Assembly (NCBI RefSeq): GCF_030440515.1
Contig: NZ_CP076543.1
Location: 4,121,501-4,185,500 of the forward strand
Length of the DNA stretch: 64,000 nucleotides
Origin: Streptomyces xanthophaeus
GTDB taxonomy: Bacteria; Actinomycetota; Actinomycetes; Streptomycetales; Streptomycetaceae
Direction: 5' to 3'
Positions within the stretch are counted from its first letter, which is position 1. Every line of letters starts with the position of its first letter. Positions 8,832 to 16,472 of the stretch are shown here, piece by piece. The position numbers and the translations under genes were made by a program. Under the pieces are notes generated by a model. That model did not search any database and was not told where the DNA came from. It saw only the letters and a program-made list of their open reading frames with translations.

Positions 8832-9196
8832 GCCTGGGCTCCTTGGTGGCGAGCTGCGAACCGCTGTGTCATGTCGAGGTCCCACCAGACGCTGTACATC
8901 TCGAAGTCCTCGTCGGACTCGTTGATCACCCGGTGGTCGGAGCCCGGGGTGAAGTGCACGATGTCCCCGGTCGTGAAGGGCTTGCGGACGCCCTGCGACT
9001 CCAGGACGGCGGTGCCTGCGACGGCGATGAAGATCTCGTACTCGTGGTGGGCGTGGGCGGTCGATGCGGTGCCGGGGCGGATCACGCACCAGGACCCTTC
9101 GAACGGGGCGTTGAGCTCGGGCCAGGGCAGCAGCCGCTGCGCGTCGAGGCCGTTCTCGTGCGTCAGTCCTTCGCGGTCGAGTGGCTGGGTGAGCAT
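8828..9196 (-). CDS. cupin, N-N bond-forming partner of the MetRS-like protein
   Basis: The 122 aa protein is a single-domain cupin: histidines and a glutamate in HAHHEYE supply the first metal motif, and FTPGSDHRVINE supplies the second. In fused hydrazine synthetases the equivalent N-terminal cupin is thought to turn an O-aminoacyl hydroxylamine ester into an N-N bonded product. Placement between the N-monooxygenase and the MetRS-like gene, with a 4-nt stop/start overlap with the latter, strongly suggests the same job. The start is the ATG at 9196, preceded by GAGGAGAG. Confidence 0.85.
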   Translation of the reverse strand: MLTQPLDREGLTHENGLDAQRLLPWPELNAPFEGSWCVIRPGTASTAHAHHEYEIFIAVAGTAVLESQGVRKPFTTGDIVHFTPGSDHRVINESDEDFEMYSVWWDLDMTQRFAARHQGAQA

Positions 9197-9250
9197 GTGC
9201 TTCGGTCTCTCCTCGTCAGGCGGGTACGGCTTGTGAGGGGCGCGCGGGTC

Positions 9251-10561
9251 TCAGACCGCGCCGGCGAGCGCGAGTTCGCGCGGGGCCGGGGCGTCCGCGG
9301 AACGGTTCCGGCGGTGCGCCAGGATGTCCTGGGTGATCTCGGCGGAGCGGCCCGCGAGCACGCTGAGCAGCGAGTCGGCGATGCCGTGGGTGGCCTCGTT
9401 GACGCCCTGCAGGTAGCAGGCGGCGGTCGCGGGGCGGCCGAGGTCGAGCCGGTAGTTGCGGCTCACGTTGATCTCCTCGACACCGATCGACTCGGCGAGG
9501 GCCTTGACCGCCCACGGCATCTCGCGGACGAAGCCGGTGCCCAGGAGCACCAGGTCCGTGCGCATCTCCCGCTCGGCGCCCGACTTGCGGTCGACGAGGG
9601 TCAGGACGACCTCGTCGCCGTCCATGCGGGCGCCGGTCACGTCCGTCATGGCGTGCATGCCCAGGCGCTCCTGGCCGGAACGGCGGTCCTGGTAGAACTG
9701 CCGGTACAGGCCGTCGAGCGTGGCGGGCGAGAGACCGCCGTAGTTGGAGCGGTACATCTCGCCGAGGAGCTGCTGGCGGGCCTCGGGCGAGGAGCCGTAG
9801 AACTCGTCGATGAAGGACGTGTAGTAGAGCTCGTTGGTGAACTTGCTGCTCTCGTAGCCGTTCAGACCGATGGAGCGCATGATCATCGTCGGCTTGCACT
9901 CGGGCAGGTCCCGCAGCGCGGCGCCGAACAGCTCGGCCGCGCTCTGGGCGCCGCCGATCACCGCGACGCGGTGCGGCAGGTCGGCCCGCACCCCGGCGAT
10001 GCGCTGCGTGTACTGGGTGCTGTGGATGACGCGCTCGGCCGGCAGACCGTCGAACACGGCGGGGACGTGGGCGTCACGGCCCGCACCGATCACGAGGTAG
10101 CGGCAGCCGATGGTGTCGCCGTCGGCCAGGGTGACCAGCCAGCCGGCGACCTCGCCGTCGTCGCCCGTCACCGCCTCGACGCCGGCGCATTCACGGCCGT
10201 ATTCGACCTGCACCGTCTCCAGTTCATTCGCGACCCACTGCAGGTACTCGGATATCTCGCTGCGGTAAGGAACGAAACTCGCAAGGTTGACGAAAGCGTC
10301 GAGACGTTCCTGCGAGTGAAGGAAATTGACGAAGGAAAATCTGCTGGTCGGATTGCGCATGGTGACCAGGTCCTTGAGGAAGGACACCTGGCTGAGCGCG
10401 TCGGGCAGCAGCATGCCGCGCTGCCACACGATGTCCTGCTCGCGCTCGATCAGCAGGGTGTCTCCGGCCAGCTCGGGTGCGAGCTCCTCGACGGCGACCG
10501 CCAGCGCCAGGTTCGCCGGGCCTGCGCCGACTGCGAGCAGTTCGACATTGCGATGCGCCAT
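9251..10561 (-). CDS. L-lysine/L-ornithine N-monooxygenase (SidA/PvdA family)
   Basis: The 436 aa flavoprotein has the FAD motif GAGPAN (residues 12-17), the family segment LLPDALSQVSFLKDLVTMRNP, an NADPH-binding GGAQSA, and a C-terminal segment CYLQGVNEATHGIADSLLSVL typical of SidA/PvdA N-hydroxylases. These enzymes use NADPH and O2 to hydroxylate the side-chain amine of lysine or ornithine. With a MetRS-like/cupin pair downstream, N6-hydroxylysine is the more probable product. The start is the ATG at 10561 with GGAGG 7 nt upstream. It is the first gene of the minus-strand series, facing the promoter region shared with DDAH copy 2. A patch at about 10225-10360 uses more A/T-ending codons than its surroundings. 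Confidence 0.88.
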   Translation of the reverse strand: MAHRNVELLAVGAGPANLALAVAVEELAPELAGDTLLIEREQDIVWQRGMLLPDALSQVSFLKDLVTMRNPTSRFSFVNFLHSQERLDAFVNLASFVPYRSEISEYLQWVANELETVQVEYGRECAGVEAVTGDDGEVAGWLVTLADGDTIGCRYLVIGAGRDAHVPAVFDGLPAERVIHSTQYTQRIAGVRADLPHRVAVIGGAQSAAELFGAALRDLPECKPTMIMRSIGLNGYESSKFTNELYYTSFIDEFYGSSPEARQQLLGEMYRSNYGGLSPATLDGLYRQFYQDRRSGQERLGMHAMTDVTGARMDGDEVVLTLVDRKSGAEREMRTDLVLLGTGFVREMPWAVKALAESIGVEEINVSRNYRLDLGRPATAACYLQGVNEATHGIADSLLSVLAGRSAEITQDILAHRRNRSADAPAPRELALAGAV

Positions 10562-10879
10562 GGAAGTACCTCCAGATGGAACAGGTGGACAGGTTCGTAC
10601 GGTCAGGCAGGACGGTTCGCGTCCTTGCGTTGCCTCCCGGGTGATGACCACATTCCATGGCGCCGCCCGATTGCCCGGAAGCCGTCTCGGCCACGGACAA
10701 TCAACTCGGCGGCGGCCCTCGCGGGCGCGTTGATTGGCCGGTGTCCACGATTACTTCCGGTCAACTCCGAGCCCCATTTCCATGGGGTCTTGTGATCAGT
10801 TGCGTCACACGCATCCGGCTGGCCGAACCATCCCTCGGGCAGCCGGGCTTCCATCGAAACCCCATGAGAAGGAGCCCTC
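10562..10879. promoter_or_regulatory. divergent promoter region between the two arms of the cluster
   Basis: This 318-nt non-coding stretch separates the N-monooxygenase (minus) from the DDAH-like gene (plus). It holds a perfect 8-bp inverted repeat CAATCAAC/GTTGATTG at 10698-10705 and 10729-10736, an 18-bp element CTTCCGGTCAACTCCGAG at 10754-10771 that resembles an element upstream of the SznE-like gene, and a short palindrome CCCCAT-TTCC-ATGGGG at 10772-10787. No convincing -35/-10 pair could be fixed by eye. The arrangement suggests joint control of both arms, perhaps by the SARP regulator. Confidence 0.6.
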
Positions 10880-11746
10880 GTGCCGCTCACCGAGCCCATC
10901 ACCCCTGCCGGCGCGCTCTACCGTTCCGAGAGCCCCACACGGGTCGCCACGCGCCGACGTCTGCTGATGTGCCGTCCCCGGCACTACGACGTCACGTACT
11001 CGATCAACCCGTGGATGAACCCGCAGCACGCCACGGACAACGCGCTCGCCGTCAGCCAGTGGGAGGGCCTGCGCGACCTGTATCTCGAACTCGGCCACGT
11101 GGTCGAGGAGATAGACCCCATCGAGGGCCTGCCCGACATGGTGTTCGCGGCCAACGGCGCCACCGTCGTCGACGGCAAGGTCTACGGGGCCCGGTTCCGG
11201 CACGCGGAGCGCACCGCCGAGGGGCCCGCGTACCTGCGGTGGCTGGAGGGCCGCGGCTACACGGACTCGCTGTGGCCCGAATTCGTCAACGAGGGCGAGG
11301 GTGACATCCTCACCGTCGGCCGCCGCCTGCTGGCCGGTACCGGCTTCCGCACGGACCCGCGTTCCCACGCGGAGGCGCAGGAGTTCTTCGGCCTCCCGGT
11401 CACCTCGCTGACCCTGGTGAACCCGGAGTACTACCACCTGGACACCGCGCTCTCCGTGCTGTCCGAGGACGAGGTCATGTACTACCCGGCCGCCTTCTCC
11501 CAGGGCAGCCAGGCCGTACTGCGCGCCATGTTCCCCACGGCGATCCTGGCCACCGCCGAGGACGCGGCCGTCTTCGGCCTCAACGCCTTCTCCGACGGCC
11601 GCCACGTGCTCCTGCCGGCCGCGGCCACCGGCCTGCACGCGAAGCTGCGGGCGCGCGGCTTCGAGCCGATCGGGGTCGAGCTCTCCGAGCTCCTCAAGGC
11701 CGGCGGCAGCGTCAAGTGCTGCACGCTGGAGCTGCGCGATCGCTGA
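10880..11746 (+). CDS. DDAH/arginine-deiminase-like guanidine hydrolase (copy 2)
   Basis: The 288 aa protein is a paralogue of the product at 3813-4637, sharing INPWMNP near the N-terminus, GLPDMVF, FVNEGEGD, YHLDTAL (His186) and the C-terminal cysteine in GGSVKC (Cys280). All residues expected for the Cys-His-acid machinery of dimethylargininase-type enzymes are present. The GTG start at 10880 has AAGGAG 5 nt upstream. It is followed by a strong hairpin, so it may form its own transcript on the plus arm. The two copies probably act on different guanidine or citrulline-type substrates, or at different steps; the sequence does not say which. Confidence 0.85.
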   Translation: MPLTEPITPAGALYRSESPTRVATRRRLLMCRPRHYDVTYSINPWMNPQHATDNALAVSQWEGLRDLYLELGHVVEEIDPIEGLPDMVFAANGATVVDGKVYGARFRHAERTAEGPAYLRWLEGRGYTDSLWPEFVNEGEGDILTVGRRLLAGTGFRTDPRSHAEAQEFFGLPVTSLTLVNPEYYHLDTALSVLSEDEVMYYPAAFSQGSQAVLRAMFPTAILATAEDAAVFGLNAFSDGRHVLLPAAATGLHAKLRARGFEPIGVELSELLKAGGSVKCCTLELRDR

Positions 11747-11762
11747 CCGCGCAACCCTTTCG

Positions 11763-11790
11763 GCGGCGACGGTGTTTCTACCGTCGCCGC
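11763..11790 (+). terminator. hairpin after DDAH copy 2
   Basis: A perfect 11-bp stem GCGGCGACGGT/ACCGTCGCCGC with a 6-nt loop begins 17 nt after the stop codon. There is no T-run, as is common in Streptomyces terminators. Confidence 0.6.
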
Positions 11791-11853
11791 ACGGCCCTGG
11801 CGGTGGGCCGGGTCGTGACGAACGAAGATCATGACGAACGAAGGAGTCCCGCC

Positions 11854-12408
11854 ATGCCGACCCCCGGTCCGCTCAGCGATACCACCGCCACGGTGGAGAT
11901 CCATCCCACGGCCCTGGGGCCGCTCGTGCTGGCGGCGACGGACGACGCGCTCGTGCTGTGCTGCTACGGCACCACCGAGGAAGCCGCGGAGCGCCTGGGC
12001 CGGGCCGGACTGCGCCCGGCCGGACCGGGGGAGGCGGGCGCACCGGGACGCAAGGTCCTGGACGAGGCCCGGGAGCAGATCGACGCGTACCTGGCCGGGA
12101 CGCGCCGGGACTTCACCGTCGCGACGGACCTGCGGCTCGCCACCCCGTTCAGCCGGCGCACCAACCTGATGCTGGCCGAGTTCGTCCCGTACGGGCGCAC
12201 CGCGACCTACGCGGAACTCGCCCGGGCGCTGGAGCGGCCCGGCGCCGCGCGTGCCGTCGGCACGGCGCTGGGAGCGAATCCGCTGTGCGTGGTGCTGCCC
12301 TGCCACCGGATCATCGGCTCCACGGGCAGTCTCAGCGGCTACGCGGGAGGGCTGGAGGCCAAGCGCCATCTGCTCGCCCTCGAAGCCGCGGCCGCGCCGG
12401 CCGCCTGA
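11854..12408 (+). CDS. ogt: O6-alkylguanine-DNA alkyltransferase (MGMT/Ogt)
   Basis: The 184 aa protein has the PCHR active-site motif (Cys150) followed by GSLSGYAGGLEAKRHLL, and the upstream helix-turn-helix segment YGRTATYAELA. It removes methyl groups from O6-methylguanine by transferring them to its cysteine. The ATG at 11854 is preceded by AAGGAG and was chosen over an upstream reading-frame extension that has no family similarity. The gene sits inside a cluster with SznE/SznF-like genes. Since streptozotocin kills by O6-guanine methylation, self-resistance is the likely role. A 12-bp direct repeat TGACGAACGAAG (11816-11827, 11832-11843) lies in its leader. Confidence 0.9.
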   Translation: MPTPGPLSDTTATVEIHPTALGPLVLAATDDALVLCCYGTTEEAAERLGRAGLRPAGPGEAGAPGRKVLDEAREQIDAYLAGTRRDFTVATDLRLATPFSRRTNLMLAEFVPYGRTATYAELARALERPGAARAVGTALGANPLCVVLPCHRIIGSTGSLSGYAGGLEAKRHLLALEAAAAPAA

Positions 12409-12440
12409 ATCCGCCCTCCCCGCCGCAGAAAGCAGAGCAT

Positions 12441-13196
12441 GTGAGCGCGTACGAGCCGTCCCAGCTCCCCGGCCTCGAACTGCCCGGCCCGGTCTTCGCC
12501 CCCTCCGCGCCCGGAACCCTCGACTGGACGCGGCTGGCCGCGGAACTGAACACCGAGGGGGTGGCGGTGACGCCGCCGCTGCTGTCGGCCGAGCAGTGTG
12601 CGGAGCTGCGGGACCTCTTCGACCACCCCACGGCCTTCCGCAGCACCGTGACCATGGCGCGGCACCGCTTCGGCGAGGGCCTCTACCGCTACTTCGCCTA
12701 CCCGCTGCCCGAGCTCGTCCAGGACCTGAGGGAGCGGCTGTACCCGCCGCTCGCCCTGATCGCCAACGACTGGGCGCGGCGTCTGGGGCAGCCGGCCTTC
12801 GCCCCCGACCACGCGGGGCTGGTCGAGGCGTGCGCGGCCGCCGGGCAGCACCGCCCGACCCCGCTCCTGCTCCGGTACGGGCGGGGCGGCTACAACTGCC
12901 TGCACCAGGACGTCTACGGTGACCTGACCTTCCCGCTCCAGGTGGCGATCATGCTCGACCGCCCGGACGAGGACTTCACCGGCGGGGAGAGCGTGTTCGT
13001 CGAACAGCGCCCGCGCGCCCAGTCCCGCCCGCTCGTCAGACGGCCGACCCAGGGCCAGGGCCTGATCTTCACGGTCGACCACCGCCCGGTGCGTTCGGTG
13101 CGCGGCTGGAGCCGGGTGACGCTGCGGCACGGCGTGAGCGCCGTCCTCAGCGGGGAGCGCCACGTACTGGGCGTCATCTTCCACGACGCGCGGTAG
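12441..13196 (+). CDS. 2OG-Fe(II) oxygenase of the DUF2086/Oxygenase-NA type, probable alkylation-damage protein
   Basis: The 251 aa protein has the family signature LLRYGRGGYNCLHQDVYG with the HxD iron ligands (HQD), FPLQVAIMLDRPDEDFTGGE, and the distal His/Arg region DHRPVRSVRGWSRVTLRHGVS. Members of this family often neighbour ada/alkA-type repair genes and are presumed to act in alkylation damage repair. It follows the alkyltransferase after 32 nt. I chose the GTG at 12441; the longer frame upstream is out-of-frame overlap with ogt. Together the two genes look like a self-protection pair. Confidence 0.82.
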   Translation: MSAYEPSQLPGLELPGPVFAPSAPGTLDWTRLAAELNTEGVAVTPPLLSAEQCAELRDLFDHPTAFRSTVTMARHRFGEGLYRYFAYPLPELVQDLRERLYPPLALIANDWARRLGQPAFAPDHAGLVEACAAAGQHRPTPLLLRYGRGGYNCLHQDVYGDLTFPLQVAIMLDRPDEDFTGGESVFVEQRPRAQSRPLVRRPTQGQGLIFTVDHRPVRSVRGWSRVTLRHGVSAVLSGERHVLGVIFHDAR

Positions 13197-13478
13197 GAGC
13201 GGTCGGATGTCTATACCGGGAGGCGGCGGAATCAACCGGTCCGAGGACCCGGTTTCTGCCGCCCCGTTCCAGCGGATCGGCGGAACCCGCGGTTCCTGCG
13301 GGTCAGCGCCCCGTACGGCGCGCCCGCCCCCGGCAGAACCGCCGCTCGCGCTGGAGTTCCGCTGAAGTTCCGCACCACCTGGCTTCCGTACGGTCGCCTT
13401 GCGACGGAGCGCCGATCTTGACGAGCCGTCGTGCACCACGGCTGATCGGGCGGTCCAACGTGAGGAGCGGTGGCGAAC
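13197..13478 (+). promoter_or_regulatory. promoter region of the SznE/SznF-like genes with paired heptamers
   Basis: The 282-nt gap holds two GTTCCGC heptamers at 13356-13362 and 13367-13373, 11 bp start to start, the spacing used by SARP activators. A TACGGT (TANNNT type -10) lies at 13389-13394. A similar 18-bp element lies at 10754-10771. Nothing else coding is visible. Confidence 0.45.
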
Positions 13479-14564
13479 ATGCAGCACGTCCAGGGCGCAC
13501 AGGTCACGACGTCAGGGCACGATCCCGGACCCGACGGTCCGGGCCTTGCGGTCGACAGCTCTCAACACCGGCTCATCACCGCGTCCCTGCAATCGCTGGC
13601 GCAGGAGATGAACGACATCGCCGAGCAGGCGTCCGCACTGCTCACGACTCCGGCGGGCCGTCCGTCGACCGACTCCGAGGTCTTCGCCCGGATCGCCCGC
13701 AGAACCGTTCCCCGCTGGCACTTCGCGATGCTGAACGACACCGAGCGCAATGACGCCCTGGCCGGCGCTCTGGCTCGTGGCGTCCCGGCCGGAGCGACCG
13801 TGCTGGACATCGGCTCGGGGAGCGGGCTGCTCGCCATGGCGGCGGCCCGGGCCGGCGCGGCCCGCGTCATCACCTGCGAGATGAATCCGCTGCTCGCGGA
13901 GGTGGCCCGGCAGGTGATCGACGCCCACGGCTTCAGCGACGTCATCACGGTGATCGGAAAGCCGTCGACCGCGCTGGAGATCGGCCATGACCTCGACGGC
14001 CCGGTGGACGTGCTGGTCTCGGAGATCGTCGACTGCGGGCTGATCGGCGAGGGGCTGCTGCCGTCGATCCGGCACGCGCGCCGGCATCTGCTGAAGCCCG
14101 GCGGGATCATGTTCCCCTCCGCGGCCCGGATCCTGGGCCGGCTGGTCAGCAGCGAGGACATCCTGCGGCTCAACCAGGTCACGACGGCCGGCGGCTTCGA
14201 CGTCTCGCTGATGAACACGCTGTCCACCCGGGGCCACCTCCCGGTGCGCCTGAGCACCTGGCCCCACCGGTTCCTGTCCGAGACCGCCACGGTCGTGGAG
14301 TTCGACCTGGCCGGGGACCCCCTGGAACCGGGCGAACGCCAGGTCGACCTCACCGCGAGCAGCGACGGGGAGGCGCACGCCCTGGTCGTCTGGTTCGAGC
14401 TGGACATGGCGGCCGGCACCACACTGACCAACTCCCCGGAGAACACCCGGTCGCACTGGATGCAGGGCTGGGTCCCGCTGGAGAAGTCCGTCCAGGTGAA
14501 GGCGGGCGAGAACGTCCCGCTCCGGCTCCGGTGGAGCGACTTCTCCCTCAGCGTGCACGTCTGA
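13479..14564 (+). CDS. SznE-like arginine N-methyltransferase (PRMT fold)
   Basis: The 361 aa protein shows the SAM-binding motif VLDIGSGSGLLAMAAARAGA, a double-E loop SEIVDCGLIGEG, and a histidine-tryptophan segment SHWMQGW like the THW loop of protein arginine methyltransferases. SznE/StzE methylates free L-arginine to N-omega-methyl-L-arginine, the substrate of SznF. The next gene here is a SznF homologue 78 nt downstream, so the same role is very likely. The start is ambiguous: a GTG at 13470 is only 2 nt from GAGGAG, so I prefer the ATG at 13479. Confidence 0.85.
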   Translation: MQHVQGAQVTTSGHDPGPDGPGLAVDSSQHRLITASLQSLAQEMNDIAEQASALLTTPAGRPSTDSEVFARIARRTVPRWHFAMLNDTERNDALAGALARGVPAGATVLDIGSGSGLLAMAAARAGAARVITCEMNPLLAEVARQVIDAHGFSDVITVIGKPSTALEIGHDLDGPVDVLVSEIVDCGLIGEGLLPSIRHARRHLLKPGGIMFPSAARILGRLVSSEDILRLNQVTTAGGFDVSLMNTLSTRGHLPVRLSTWPHRFLSETATVVEFDLAGDPLEPGERQVDLTASSDGEAHALVVWFELDMAAGTTLTNSPENTRSHWMQGWVPLEKSVQVKAGENVPLRLRWSDFSLSVHV

Positions 14565-14642
14565 CGTCCCACCGACACCGCCCGCGGACCCACCCCGCGC
14601 CGCCGGCCGTACCTCCTGCGCATCCGGACCAAGGAGAACGCA

Positions 14643-16058
14643 ATGAGTCACGCACCGCAGCACGTCCCGTTCGAACTCAGCGGCACCGAACTGCGCGACG
14701 CGATCGTGCAGTACGCCACGAACCCGATCTTCCTCGACAACCTGGACTGGCAGAACGACGACAACCCCTACCGCCGCCAGCTGCGCCCGCAGATCCTGCC
14801 GCACCTCGACTTCGACAAGGTGCCGGGCCGGGAGAACATCCTCGACTACACGAGCCTGGCCGTGCAGCGCCTGCTCACCTCGGTCTACGAGGCGGACCTG
14901 GTGTTCTTCCCCAAGTCCGGCCTGGAGGGCAAGGAGGAGGACTTCCGCGCGTTCTACAGTCCGGCCAACCGGGCGCTCGGGGAGCGAATACGCCCCGCTC
15001 TGGAGCGCTACGCCTTCGGTTTCCTCGACGACGAGGTCGAGACGTCCGGCAAGTGGACCAGGGCGAGCCTGGACAGCTACCTCGACTCGCTCAACATGGG
15101 CGGCGGCGAGGAACTGTCACCGATCGAGGCGGCCATCACCGGCTCCACCGACCCCGAGCGCGCCGCCCGCATGTGGCTGGTGCAGTTCGCCCCCGACTTC
15201 CTGTCCGAGGCGTCGCCGATGATGCGCAACGTCCTCGGCTACTACGGGCCGGTCCAGTCCGAGTGGTTCAAGGTCGTCATCGACGAGTACGGCTACGGCG
15301 TGCACGACACCAAGCACAGCACCCTGTTCGAGCGGACGCTGGAGTCCGTCGGCCTGAAGTCCGACCTCCACCGGTACTGGCAGTACTACCTCAACAGCAG
15401 CCTGCTGCTGAACAACTACTTCCACTACCTGGGCAAGAACCACGAGCTGTTCTTCCGCTACGTCGGCGCCCTGTTCTACACCGAGAGCTCGCTGGTGGAC
15501 TTCTGCCGGCGCGCCGACCGCCTGCTGCACGGCGTCTTCGGCGACTCCGTCGACACCACCTACTTCACCGAGCACGTCCACATCGACCAGCACCACGGCC
15601 GCATGGCGCGCGAGAAGATCATCGCGCCGCTCATCGAGGCGCACGGCGAGGGGATCATCCCCGAGATCGTCCGGGGCATCGAGGAGTACCGGGTGCTGCT
15701 GGAGGTCGCCGACAAGGACTTCGTCGCGCAGATCTCCTGGATGGACGACCAGCCGGAGCTCAAGAAGCTGCACGGCCCCGTCTACGAGGCCATCAGGGAA
15801 GGCCGGGTCCAGGCGCCGGTGGCGCACCTGGTCGAGCCGTTCAACGAGCTGTCGAACACGCACTGCCACGAGGGCGACGAGCTCTGCCACATCGTCTCCG
15901 GCACCATGCGCTTCGAGAGCGGGCTCGGCTCGTCGCTGACGCTGGAGGCCGGGGAGGGAGTCGTCATCCGGCGCAACCGGCTGCACGGCGCCGACATTCT
16001 GTCCGAGGAGTGTGTCTACGAGATCCACTCGGTGGGGGATTACCGCAAATGCCTGTAG
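14643..16058 (+). CDS. SznF-like N-nitrosating metalloenzyme
   Basis: The 471 aa protein has an N-terminal helical region, a central heme-oxygenase-like diiron domain and a C-terminal cupin. Candidate diiron ligands fall at Glu189, Glu215, His225, Glu281, His311, Asp315 and His318, and cupin ligands at His407, His409 and His448; as I recall, these are the same numbers as in streptozotocin SznF, which is also 471 aa. SznF hydroxylates N-methyl-L-arginine twice and then rearranges the guanidine to an N-nitrosourea. With all ligands retained, the same reaction is expected. AAGGAG precedes the ATG. The 3' end overlaps the Rieske gene by 10 nt. Confidence 0.92.
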   Translation: MSHAPQHVPFELSGTELRDAIVQYATNPIFLDNLDWQNDDNPYRRQLRPQILPHLDFDKVPGRENILDYTSLAVQRLLTSVYEADLVFFPKSGLEGKEEDFRAFYSPANRALGERIRPALERYAFGFLDDEVETSGKWTRASLDSYLDSLNMGGGEELSPIEAAITGSTDPERAARMWLVQFAPDFLSEASPMMRNVLGYYGPVQSEWFKVVIDEYGYGVHDTKHSTLFERTLESVGLKSDLHRYWQYYLNSSLLLNNYFHYLGKNHELFFRYVGALFYTESSLVDFCRRADRLLHGVFGDSVDTTYFTEHVHIDQHHGRMAREKIIAPLIEAHGEGIIPEIVRGIEEYRVLLEVADKDFVAQISWMDDQPELKKLHGPVYEAIREGRVQAPVAHLVEPFNELSNTHCHEGDELCHIVSGTMRFESGLGSSLTLEAGEGVVIRRNRLHGADILSEECVYEIHSVGDYRKCL

Positions 16059-16423
16059 TGAGCTTCCCGGTCGCGGGGCGGGAGAACTGCGTGGTCGTCT
16101 CCGGGACGGCGTACGTGTACGCCACGGTCGGCGGCCGCGGCTTCGTGATGAACGCCCAGTGCCCCCACCGCGGCGGCCCGCTCCACCTGGCCGGTGTGAC
16201 GCCGGACGCCGACCGGCTCATCTGCCCCTGGCACGACCGCAAGACGTCCGCGGCGCGGCTGCGGGGCGAGATCCCGGCCGTGCGGACCGGGAACCGGGTC
16301 ACGGCGGTCCTGCCCGACCGTCCCGCCCGCGCCGCGACGGCCCCGGGCGACGTATGCGGCCGCACCAGCCGTGAGTACCGGCCATTGTCGGCCGAACTCG
16401 CCCGCCCGGGTGCGGCGGTCTGA
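16049..16423 (+). CDS. small Rieske [2Fe-2S] protein
   Basis: The 124 aa protein carries a full Rieske cluster motif: Cys38-x-His40 in QCPHRGG and Cys59-x2-His62 in CPWHDRK. The rest of the C-terminus is a variable Arg/Ala-rich tail. Its ATG lies inside the end of the SznF-like gene, so the two should be made together. I infer that it passes electrons to the diiron and/or cupin site of the SznF homologue, or to another oxygenase of the cluster; no reductase gene is visible nearby. Confidence 0.85.
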   Translation: MPVVSFPVAGRENCVVVSGTAYVYATVGGRGFVMNAQCPHRGGPLHLAGVTPDADRLICPWHDRKTSAARLRGEIPAVRTGNRVTAVLPDRPARAATAPGDVCGRTSREYRPLSAELARPGAAV

Positions 16424-16430
16424 TCCCATC

Positions 16431-16472
16431 CCGTTGCACCCGGCGCCGGACATCCGGCGCCGGGTGCAACGG
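16431..16472 (+). terminator. perfect 19-bp hairpin after the Rieske gene
   Basis: CCGTTGCACCCGGCGCCGG (16431-16449) and its exact reverse complement (16454-16472) flank a 4-nt loop. It begins 8 nt after the Rieske stop. There is no T-run. It probably ends the SznE-SznF-Rieske transcript or partly blocks reading into ATP-grasp C. Confidence 0.7.

Noticed and set aside
5886..9236. Very long open frame (over 1100 codons) on the plus strand opposite the MFS, MetRS-like and cupin genes
   Set aside because: GC-rich third positions remove stops on the opposite strand; the translation is low-complexity Gly/Arg/Asp/Val with no domains, while the minus strand has clear families.
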